Below, piece by piece: positions 18,185 to 26,400 of a stretch of 64,000 nt of DNA. The translations under genes and the position numbers were made by a program. The notes beneath the pieces are model-generated. The model saw only the letters and a program-made list of their open reading frames with translations, ran no database searches and was not told where the DNA came from. Origin of the DNA: Verrucomicrobiota bacterium (lineage in GTDB: Bacteria; Verrucomicrobiota; Verrucomicrobiia; Limisphaerales; J093). Location: positions 248,001-312,000 of the forward strand of contig JADJWF010000002.1 of the NCBI GenBank assembly GCA_016716505.1, given 5' to 3'. How positions within the stretch are numbered: position 1 is the stretch's first letter; each line of letters begins with the position of its first letter.

Positions 18185-19162
18185 TCAACTCCGGCGCGAC
18201 CACCGGTGGCGATACTGGTCAAGGATCACCGCGGCGACAATCACGGCACCGGTCACCAGACGTTTGGTTTCGTCCTTCGCGCCCACGGCCGCCAGGCCGG
18301 AGTTGAGCACTGCGATGATCAACACGCCGAAGAAGGTGCTGATCACCGAGCCGCGACCGCCCATCAGGCTGGTGCCGCCGATGACGGCGGCCGCGATGGC
18401 CTGAAGCTCAAACCCGGTGCCGGCGTTGGGATTGGCCGACTGGTAGCGCGAGGTGTCAATCACCGCCGCGAGCGCCACCAAAACGCCAGCGATGAGGAAC
18501 ACCGTCAGCTTGATGGGCCGCGGGTCAATGCCGCTGAGCCGCACGGCCTCCTCATTGGTGCCGATGGCCACCAGGTAGCGGCCGAAGACGGTCCGCGTCA
18601 GCACCAGTTGCGCGAGCACGACGATGGCGGTGGCCAGCAGGAAGGGCAGCGACAGACCGAACAGGTGGGTCTCGGCGATGCCGGCCACGGCGGTGCCGAT
18701 GTATTGGGTGCGGGATCCCGACACCGCGTGCGCACCGCCGCGCGCCATCTCTAACATGCCGAGCGTGACGATGAACGACGGCAGCCGCCACCGCAGCGAG
18801 ACCGCGCCGTTGAACGCGCCGCACGCGAGCCCGACACCCAGGGTGAGCGGCACCGCCAGCCAGAGGGCGAGCTCCCATTGGGCGAGGGCGACGCCCAGCA
18901 CCGCGCTGCACAGCCCCAGCACCGAACCCACGGAGAGATCAATTTCGGCGATGACCAGGATGTAGGTCATGCCGGTGGCGATCAGCATCGCGGCGGGAAT
19001 CTGGTTGGCAATGGCGCGGAAGTTGTCGGTGGAGAGGAAATTCCGGGTCGTCAGGCCAAACACCACGATCAGGGCACCGAGCGCGAGCGCGAGGCCGAGG
19101 TAGTCAGCGGCCAGCGAGCGCCACGGACTGCGGGCGGGCGTTGCGATGGTCGGGTGGTTCAT
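18185..19162 (-). CDS. Ribose-type ABC transporter permease (RbsC family)
   Basis: A 325-aa inner-membrane permease of the BPD_transp_2 family that moves a monosaccharide together with an RbsA-type ATPase and a periplasmic binding protein. The start at 19162 (MNHPTIATPARSPWRSL) precedes the first membrane helix. The motifs TTRNFLSTDNFRAIANQIP, TYILVIAEIDLSVGSVLGL, GAFNGAVSLRWRLPSFIVTLGMLEMARG and GFELQAIAAAVIGGTSLMGGRG are those of RbsC/XylH/AraH. It precedes ribokinase, which points to ribose or a related pentose. The ATPase and binding-protein genes that normally accompany it are absent; the gene upstream is divergent. Confidence 0.9.
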   Translation of the reverse strand: MNHPTIATPARSPWRSLAADYLGLALALGALIVVFGLTTRNFLSTDNFRAIANQIPAAMLIATGMTYILVIAEIDLSVGSVLGLCSAVLGVALAQWELALWLAVPLTLGVGLACGAFNGAVSLRWRLPSFIVTLGMLEMARGGAHAVSGSRTQYIGTAVAGIAETHLFGLSLPFLLATAIVVLAQLVLTRTVFGRYLVAIGTNEEAVRLSGIDPRPIKLTVFLIAGVLVALAAVIDTSRYQSANPNAGTGFELQAIAAAVIGGTSLMGGRGSVISTFFGVLIIAVLNSGLAAVGAKDETKRLVTGAVIVAAVILDQYRHRWSRRS

Positions 19163-19331
19163 CGTGTGCCGGACTGCCCGGTATGAGGGCGGGCGACGGC
19201 GAGAGCTTTCCCGTCCAGCGGCGCCAGGGCAAGTCCGGCGTCGCGGCAACGGTGGGCCACTGGCGTGACGGCGGGTTGAAATTGCGTTGCCAAGGTCCAG
19301 GCGCGGACCAACGCTGCCTGCGCTTTCAAGA

Positions 19332-19985
19332 ATGATCATGAAACACATCTTCCCCCACTTGGTGACGCTCTCGTTTGTCCTGACGGTCACGCTGCTGCCG
19401 CCCGGCCACGCCGCCGACGCGCCGGCGGTCTCCGAGGCCGCGCGCGAGCAGTTCATCCGCAACTTCAAGCGGACCATTCTCAACACCACGCCGGGCGACG
19501 CCATGCTGCTGCGCATCCTGGTGCAAAGCTCCGGCGCGAAACGCGGCGTCGAGGTGGGTTCCGCCACCGGCTACGGCGCCCTGCAAATGGGCGTCGGTTT
19601 CGAGCGCAACGGCGGGCATCTGATCACGGTGGACATTGATCCGGAGATGGTCCGCGCGACCCGCGACAACCTGCGCAAAACGGGGCTCGACCAGACCGTG
19701 ACGGTCATCGAGGGCGACGCGCTCAAGGTACTGCCGGCTCTGGAAGGCGAATTCGACTTCGTGTTCCTCGACGCGGTGAAGCGCGACTATCTCCAGTACT
19801 TGAAAGCCCTTGAACCCAAGCTCAAGCCCGGCGCGCTGGTCGTGGCGGACAATGTCATCCAAAGCGCCGGCCAGATGCGCGACTACCTGGACCACGTGCA
19901 GGACCCGGCCCGCTACGAAACCGTCATCATCCGCGCGTCGGACGAAAAAGGCGACGGCATGGCCATCAGCTACAAGCGGCGCTGA
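19332..19985 (+). CDS. O-methyltransferase of the DAxKxxY (caffeoyl-CoA/catechol OMT-like) class, with an export signal
   Basis: A SAM-dependent methyltransferase of 217 aa. After the ATG at 19332 (second ATG at 19338) comes a hydrophobic signal-like stretch (HIFPHLVTLSFVLTVTLLPP) ending in AADAP, which is unusual for an enzyme that uses cytoplasmic SAM. Motif I is GVEVGSATGYGALQMG, the ribose-binding acidic residue lies in HLITVDIDPEMV, and the metal-site motif is FVFLDAVKRDYLQYL, followed by GALVVADNVI. The C-terminus ends in GMAISYKRR. It is divergent from rbsC and convergent with the amidohydrolase gene, which begins 2 bp after its stop. The substrate is unknown. Confidence 0.85.
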   Translation: MIMKHIFPHLVTLSFVLTVTLLPPGHAADAPAVSEAAREQFIRNFKRTILNTTPGDAMLLRILVQSSGAKRGVEVGSATGYGALQMGVGFERNGGHLITVDIDPEMVRATRDNLRKTGLDQTVTVIEGDALKVLPALEGEFDFVFLDAVKRDYLQYLKALEPKLKPGALVVADNVIQSAGQMRDYLDHVQDPARYETVIIRASDEKGDGMAISYKRR

Positions 19986-19987
19986 GC

Positions 19988-21142
19988 TCAGCGAGCGTCG
20001 GGGCGGCGGGCGGAAAGCAGGACTGCCGACCGCGCGAAGATTTCAGCGGGCACACCCAGCGCCCGCTTGAGTTCCACGTCGCGATCCCACGGGTTGGGAA
20101 GATCGGCGAGCCGCCGCATTTCACCGAGGCGCAGGTTCAGCGGGAAATACCACGGCGACACCAGAGGCAGGTTGATCAGCGGGAAGTCGCTGCCGTAGAG
20201 CAGCCGGCCCCGGAACTCGGGGCGGCCGAGGACCTCGCCCAAATAGCCCAGCTTGTTCAATTGCGTGAGCGAGGAAATGTCGGCCAACAGATTCGTGTAG
20301 GCCGACATCAGGCGGGCCAGCCGGTCAATGTCGCGTTCGCCCGCATGCTCGCCGGTGGTGGCCACGTGCGCGGCGATGACCGTCACGCCCAGCTTCAGCG
20401 GCAATTCCAAGCGCTCCGGATCGGCGAACTCGTCGGCGCTGTGGGTGAAGGACTTCTCGGCGCCCGTGTGGGTGAGCAAGGGCAACCGCAGTTCAATCAA
20501 CCGGCGGTAGAATGGTTCCAGCTTCGGATCGGCCGGGTCAATGAGTTGGATCGAGGGCAACCACTTCACGAGCACGGCGCCGTGGGCCGCGGCCCACTCG
20601 AGCCGGGCCAGCGCGTCCGCGCGGTACGGGTTGACGCTCGCGCCGAAGAGCAGGTTCATGTGCTGACGGCAGGCGGCCGCCACAAACTCGTTCGGCACGT
20701 AGAACTCGGTGCGGTTGGTGTCCAGTTGGCCGGCGGCGTCCACCGCTCCGTCCAGCGCGAGGATGACGGCCTGCTTCACGTAACGGCTTTGCCCCACGGC
20801 GGCGGCGACACGGACGGGAAGAAGCGCATCCCCCTCGCGTTCGACCTCAGCGCGGGTGACGCCGAACGCGCGCAGATAGAAATCGAACCGCCAGTTGTCG
20901 CGCAGCGCGGGCGAAACAAAGCAACCACTGCCTCCGAATCCCAGGCCGGCCACGTGGCAGTGCAGGTCCACGATGGGCGTGTCGGGCAGCAGCTCCGGCG
21001 GCAGGTGCGGTCCGGTGAAGAACGCCAGCCGCGCAAGCAGCCCCGCCGCCACGAGACCGGCGCCGGCAAGTATCAAGCGCCGGGCCCAGCGGCGCAGGCG
21101 GGCAAAGAAGGCGCTTGCGGAAGCTGGTTCGGATTGGCTCAT
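19988..21142 (-). CDS. Membrane-anchored amidohydrolase (TatD/amidohydrolase-2-like metal hydrolase)
   Basis: A 384-aa protein with an N-terminal membrane helix (LILAGAGLVAAGLLARLAFF, about residues 23-42) and then a TIM-barrel metal hydrolase domain. Metal-site residues are recognisable: IVDLHCHVAGLG (HxH), LPLLTHTGAEKSF (His), VIAAHVATTGEHAG (His) and LLYGSDFPLINL (Asp). The barrel order matches the amidohydrolase-2 family, whose members include decarboxylases and lactonases. No substrate can be proposed. The stop is 2 bp from the stop of the convergent methyltransferase gene. Confidence 0.82.
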   Translation of the reverse strand: MSQSEPASASAFFARLRRWARRLILAGAGLVAAGLLARLAFFTGPHLPPELLPDTPIVDLHCHVAGLGFGGSGCFVSPALRDNWRFDFYLRAFGVTRAEVEREGDALLPVRVAAAVGQSRYVKQAVILALDGAVDAAGQLDTNRTEFYVPNEFVAAACRQHMNLLFGASVNPYRADALARLEWAAAHGAVLVKWLPSIQLIDPADPKLEPFYRRLIELRLPLLTHTGAEKSFTHSADEFADPERLELPLKLGVTVIAAHVATTGEHAGERDIDRLARLMSAYTNLLADISSLTQLNKLGYLGEVLGRPEFRGRLLYGSDFPLINLPLVSPWYFPLNLRLGEMRRLADLPNPWDRDVELKRALGVPAEIFARSAVLLSARRPDAR

Positions 21143-21200
21143 CGGGGATCGCGAGCGTTACGCCGCCGGATCAATGGACCCGGATACAGCGCCGTCCCGC

Positions 21201-21372
21201 CTACTCGATCTGCACCTTGCCAGTTCGGTTGTCCGGCGCGGCAGGATGCACCGGAGAGAGGCAGCGCCTCCTCGCGGGCTGGGCAGCGATCCCCGTCGAA
21301 ATGGCTTCGCCGCAGGCCTTTGACCACGAACGGTGCGGTCGTGTCGTTGTCCTCGACCACCAGAATGCGCAT
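21201..21372 (-). pseudogene. Remnant of an OmpR-type response regulator
   Basis: From the ATG at 21372 the minus strand encodes MRILVVEDNDTTAPFVVKGL, the first strand, acidic pocket (ED) and helix of a receiver domain of the OmpR/CusR kind. After about 30 residues the frame loses similarity. In the next frame RTTEL and, before the stop at 21201, DNRTGKVQIE resemble the linker that precedes the DNA-binding domain. The phosphoacceptor Asp, the Lys and the winged-helix domain are all missing. Internal deletion and frameshift are the simplest reading. A palindromic repeat cluster begins just upstream of its start. Confidence 0.55.
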
Positions 21373-21471
21373 GACGGGAGAATCTCCGTCCGGCCGCCCG
21401 GCGGAGCAAGTGAAAGGCGTGAAGTGCGACCGGGTGCCAGAATTCTTGGCGACCGGTAGCCCGCCACTTCC

Positions 21472-21966
21472 GGTAACGCCAGCTTTGCAGCGGGCGCGCC
21501 CCGTAACGCCGGCTTTCCAGCCGGCCCGTAACGCCGGTCTCCTGACCGGCCCCGCGGCCGACCGCAGGTCAGCGGCACCCGCCGGCAAGAATGCCAGCGC
21601 TACAGGCGACACGAAGCCCGGCTCGCCCCGTAACGCCGGCTTTCCAGCCGGCCCAGAGGCGCGTAACGCCGGTTTCCTGACCGGCCCCGCAGCCGACCGC
21701 AGGTCAGCGGCACCCGTCGGCAAGAATGCCGGCGGTACAGGCTGACGAGAAGGTCGCCGGTTCCTGCCGACAAGAATGTCGGCGCTACTGGCCGGCAAGA
21801 ATGCCGGCGCTACAGACGACACCAAGCCCGCCGCGTCCCGTAACGCCGGCTTTCCAGCCGGCCCGTAACGCCGGTCTCCTGACCGGCCCCGCGGCCGACC
21901 GCAGGTCAGCGGCACCCGCCGGCAAGAATGCCGGCGCTACGGGCCGACAAGAATGTCAGCGCTACG
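21472..21966. repeat. Second cluster of CCGGC-type palindromic repeats
   Basis: Same palindrome kinds as at 16.7-17.2 kb: CCGGCTTTCCAGCCGG, CCGGTCTCCTGACCGG, GCCGACCGCAGGTCAGCGGC and CCGGCAAGAATGCCGG, alternating with GTAACG or CGCTAC. At least three higher-order copies are present, the first two about 120 bp apart. The cluster fills the gap between the response-regulator remnant and the membrane cytochrome gene; the long minus-strand frames crossing it are not protein-coding. Confidence 0.85.
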
Positions 21967-22140
21967 TCCTCGCTGGAAATGCCGTAACCCTTCCGCCTCC
22001 TCACGTCGGCGGCGACGACCCCGCTTAGGTCCGCTTTTCGAACCGTCCGGGGCCGCCCCGGAGAGGGGATCCTGCGGACTACTTCCGGCCTTGGCCTTAC
22101 CGGCTTGCGTCAACGGACCCTTGCCCGCATTTTGCGGCGC

Positions 22141-22995
22141 ATGGCTGACATCTCCGATTTCGCTCAGTTCATTGGGCGGCTGCACCTGCTCCTGCTCCAT
22201 CTCCCGATTGGTTTCCTGCTGCTGCTGGCGGCGCTGGAGCTGGTGGCCTGCCTGCCGGGCTTGAAGAACGCCAACGCCTCCGCCGGCTACATCCTGGCGC
22301 TGGCCGTGCCCGCCAGTTGGCTGACCGTCTTCTGCGGGTGGCAGTTGGCCCGGACCGGAGGCTATGACGAGCACCTGCTTTTCTGGCACCGCTGGCTGGG
22401 GGTGGCCACTGCCGGGCTCGTCCTCGTCACCGCCGTGTGTCACCGTTTCCGCGCAACGCCAGCCTACCGGCTCAGTCTGCTGGTGACGGTCGGGGTGCTG
22501 GTCGCAGCCAGTCACTACGGCGGCTCGATCACCCACGGCAGGGACTTCCTAACCCGCCATGCTCCCGCACCGCTCCGGCACCTGTTCGGCGGGGCTTCGG
22601 CGTCAGCGCCGGCCGCCAAGGGCGACGCCGCTGATCTATCCGCGTACACCGCCGTGGTGCAGCCAATCCTGGATCGAACCTGCGTTTCGTGTCACAGCGC
22701 CGAGAAGCCCAAGGGCAAACTGCGTCTCGACTCGTTCGACGGGTTGATGGCCGGCGGCGCCGGCGGGCCGTCCGTGCAAGCCGGCCACTCGGCCGACAGC
22801 GAGTTGATTCGGCGCATCCTGCTCCCCCTCGAACACGACGATCACATGCCGCCCGAGGGCAAGCCCCAGCCCACGGAGGAGGAAATCGCCCTGCTCCGCT
22901 GGTGGATTGACGCCGGCGCGGACGGCCAGAAGACCGTGGCGGAGCTCGATCCCCGGCCGGACATCCGGCGCCTGATCGAGGCGCGCGGCCGTTGA
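22141..22995 (+). CDS. DUF2231-like membrane protein fused to a planctomycete-type cytochrome c domain
   Basis: The start at 22141 gives MADISDFAQFIGRLHLLLLH, a 284-aa protein. Residues 1-150 hold about four membrane helices with conserved His (RLHLLLLHLPIGF, FWHRWLGV, ASHYGGSITHG), the DUF2231-like module that often binds b-type heme. After an Ala-rich linker the domain VVQPILDRTCVSCH carries one c-heme site. It is followed by AEKPKGKLRLDSFDGLM and, at the end, HMPPEGKPQPTEEEIALLRWWIDAGA, the layout of the PSCyt1 cytochrome domain; the Met or His sixth ligand is probably in the HMPP stretch. Such proteins are usually paired with DUF1553/DUF1501 genes in Planctomycetota and Verrucomicrobiota; none is adjacent. 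Confidence 0.85.
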   Translation: MADISDFAQFIGRLHLLLLHLPIGFLLLLAALELVACLPGLKNANASAGYILALAVPASWLTVFCGWQLARTGGYDEHLLFWHRWLGVATAGLVLVTAVCHRFRATPAYRLSLLVTVGVLVAASHYGGSITHGRDFLTRHAPAPLRHLFGGASASAPAAKGDAADLSAYTAVVQPILDRTCVSCHSAEKPKGKLRLDSFDGLMAGGAGGPSVQAGHSADSELIRRILLPLEHDDHMPPEGKPQPTEEEIALLRWWIDAGADGQKTVAELDPRPDIRRLIEARGR

Positions 22996-23472
22996 GCATC
23001 GCCGCCGCTCGCTTCGCTGGCAGCCGCCCCAAGGTCAGGCTGAAGGTGAGTGCGCCGGCAGGGGCAACGGAACGCCGAACCGCAATCCCTCGTTCCTGCC
23101 TAAGACAGGGAAGGAGCCGGGGCGCAAGCCGCACCGGGCCATGACGGGCCGGGACACCGGCGCGGCAGTTGGCGAGAAACGGCCGGCGCGCAACCAGCAA
23201 AGCGGCCACTTTGCTGCCGAGCTGGTTGCCGGCCGCGCACCAAGGGCCGGCGCCTCCTTGGCGTCAGCGGGAAACCCGAGGGTTGGTGGGCAGCCGCCGA
23301 ACGCAAGGGGTTCCCCAACTCCGCAGTTCAGGGAGACTCCGTGACGGGCACAAACCGTCCTGGCGACACCCCTCGCTCGGGTGCCGGCACTACCGTTCCG
23401 CTACCCAGCCGCTTCGCTGGTTCCCACCCAAGGGGGGCACTGCCTGCCGCCACCTGCTGAGCTGTGAGTGCG
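22996..23472. other. Non-coding gap with a compound hairpin
   Basis: No credible gene is seen in these 477 bp between the cytochrome and the giant protease. A compound inverted repeat occupies 23180-23235: the outer arms CGGCCGGCGCGCAACCAGC (23180-23198) and GCTGGTTGCCGGCCG (23221-23235) pair apart from a 4-nt bulge, and inside them AGCAAAG and CTTTGCT (23196-23215) form a perfect stem around CGGCCA. A 10-bp word GCTTCGCTGG occurs at 23011 and again exactly 400 bp later at 23411. Confidence 0.5.
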
Positions 23473-26400
23473 CTAGGGCAGCAAGTATTCGACAATCAGT
23501 TCCGGCTTGCTGCCCACAGCGGCTCCGCCAGCGGAGAAGCTGACGTAGTCCGCCGTCCCATCGTTGTCGTCGTCCAGTTGGAAATAGATCCGGAACTGGG
23601 TCTTGCCGACCTTGTTGAGGCTGTTAAGGCCAGCGCTGGAGAGGGTGCCTTCGGACCATTGGCCGACGGCGGTCGCCACCGACAAGGTGGTGGCGGCAAC
23701 CACGTCCGCCGCCGCCGCAAAGTCACCCACGGCCAGCGCCGTCGCGCCACCGAAGCCGGTGCCACCCTTGACGTCCACGAGGCAGTTGCCGTGGGTCTGC
23801 CAGGGCGAGGTGCCGGCAAACGCCGCCACCCGGAGCCGCAGACGAGCCGAAACAATGACGGCATTGTCTGGCAACGCAGAGGTGTCAAAGGAGAAGATGG
23901 ACAGGTATTGTTTCTTGTTCCGGTCGTCGCCCACGAAGGCTGCGCCGGCCTTGATGCTGCCACCCACGCCGGTGTTTTCGCCCGACTCCAAGATCCAGCC
24001 GTCCTCGGTGCTGATCGAGTTGAAGGTCCCGGTGACCGGCGGATTGGACGGAACGGCGGTGGCCGTGTTCGAGGCCGAAGAAACGCCCAGATCGTTGTAG
24101 GAGCGGACCCGGTACGAGTACGACTGCCCCTCGATCAGGCCGGAATCGGTGTACATGACTACATCGGCCGTGGTTCGGGCAATTTCCACCCAGTTGACCC
24201 CGTCAACGGAGCGCTCGATCTTGAAACCGGTCTCATTATTTGCGGGATCAAACCAAGTCAGGCCGATTTGCGTAACCGAGACCGGTTTGGCGACCAGGCC
24301 AAACGGAGCGGCCGCCGGAGTGGGTGACGCCTCGTACGTCACCACCAGTTGCGGACGCAAGGAAGCAGTCGAGGCAGAACCCGAGAGGAACGTCACGTAG
24401 TCCGCCGTCCCATCATTGTCGTCGTCCAGCGCGAAATACACCCGCAACTGGGTCTTGCCGGTGCGGTTCACGAAACCACGCCCCGCCTCGTTCAGCGCTC
24501 CCTCGGACCATTGACCCTTGGCCGCCGCGCTCAGTGTGGCGACCTGGGTGGCGTCTGCTGGCGCCTCGAAGTCGGTCTTGGCGAGCGCGGTGCTGCCGCC
24601 GAAACCACTCCCGCCCTTGATGTCCACGAGGCAATTCCCGTGGGTCGTCCACGGCGAAACACCCGTGGTCGCCGAAACGTTCAAGCGCAACTGGGCGGCA
24701 ACCACCACGGCCGAGTCCGGGAGCGGGCCGGTGTCGAAGGAGAATATGGACTTGTACTGGTACTTGCGGCTGGAATCGCCGACATAGGCCGTCCCCGCCT
24801 TGAATGACCCGCCGATGTTCGAAGTCTCGGCCGACTCCAGCGTGTAGCCGTCTTCCGAGCCGATGGAGTTGAACGTGACCGTCGCCGTCGGCGCCACGAA
24901 GGCCGGAGTGGCCACCGTCACCGTGGTCGAAGCAGCCGAATACGACGCTCCCGAGAAGGCCAGCACCCGATAGCTGTAAGCGGTCTGCGCCGACAACCCG
25001 CTGTCGCGATAGCTGGTGAGGTTTGGTCCCACCCAGGCGACGGGCGTCCAAGCCTGGCCCCCGACCGAACGTTGAACTTCGAAACCGTCCTCAATGGTGT
25101 TGTTGTCGGTCCAGACCAGGTCCACCATGCCCCAAGAAACGGCGGTGGCCGCCGGATTCAGCGGCGGATTGAGGGTGGGAATAGCCGGGGTGCTAGCGGA
25201 ACCCACATTGGACCAAGCCGAAGCACCGCCCGCGTTGACGGCGCGCACCCGGTAGCTGTGGGCGGTTTCGGGCGTCAGGCCAGTGTCCTGGAAGACGGTC
25301 ACGTTTGCGCCCAGCGTGGCCGCGAGGGTCCACGCGCCACCCGCGATGGAGCGTTCAACTTGGAAGCCGGTTTCGTTGTTCGCGAGATCCTGCCAGGCCA
25401 GATTGATCTGGGTGGGCGAAACCGCCGTGGCCGTCAGGTTGGCCGGTGCAGCCGGCGGATTCGGCAGTGTGGTGGCCGAAGCCGTGCCGGAGGGCACGGA
25501 GGAGCCGCCCGCGTTGAACGCGATCACCCGGTAGTAATACAAGGTGTTGGCGGTCCGACCGGTATCAATGCTGGAGGTGACATTGGCCGCGACTTGGAAG
25601 GCGGGCGACCACGAGGTGCCGTTTAAGGAGCGCTCCACCTGAAATCCGGTTTCGTTGGCGGAATTGTCTGCCCAAGCCAGCCCGATCTCCGTCTGAGACA
25701 ATGCGGTCGCTGTCAACCCGGACGGGGCTGCTGGCGGCAGCGGAAGGGTGGTGGCCGACGCCCCGGGCGTGAAGTCTGAGCAGCCGCCGGAATTGCAGGC
25801 GCGCAGGCGGTAATGGTAGGTCGTGGCCGGGTCGAGCCCGGTGTCCAAATAGCTGGTCACGTTGGCACCCAAGGTGGCCAACGCCGACCAAACGACACCA
25901 TTCAACGAGCGTTCCAACTGGTGGCTGGTTTCGTTGTTGGCGTTGTCGCTCCAGACCAGGCTGATCTGCGAACTGGACACGGCCGAAGGGTTCAGGCCGC
26001 TGGGCGTCGCCGGCGGCGGCGGCGGCTGGGGCGTGGCGGAGGCGGTGTTGGACCAAGCGGAACTTCCGACGCCGTTGTACGAACGAACGCGGTAGGAGTA
26101 CGTGGTGCCCATGGTCAACCCCGTGTCGGCGAAAGACGTCGAGTTAGCGGGAACTTGGGCGATCTGGGTCCACGGACCGCCCCCAGCCGAGCGTTCGATG
26201 GTGAAGCCCGTTTCGGTGGTGGAGTTATCCGCCCACGCCAGATTGATCTGCGATTCGTTGATCGCCGTGGCCGTCAAACCAGTCGGAGCGGCGGGAGGAT
26301 TGGTGGTCGTCACGACGCTGGCCGTGTCGGAATAGGCGGAGAAACCGCCGCCATTGTAGGAGCGCAGGCGATAGTGGTAGGTGGACTCCGGAGTCAGGCC

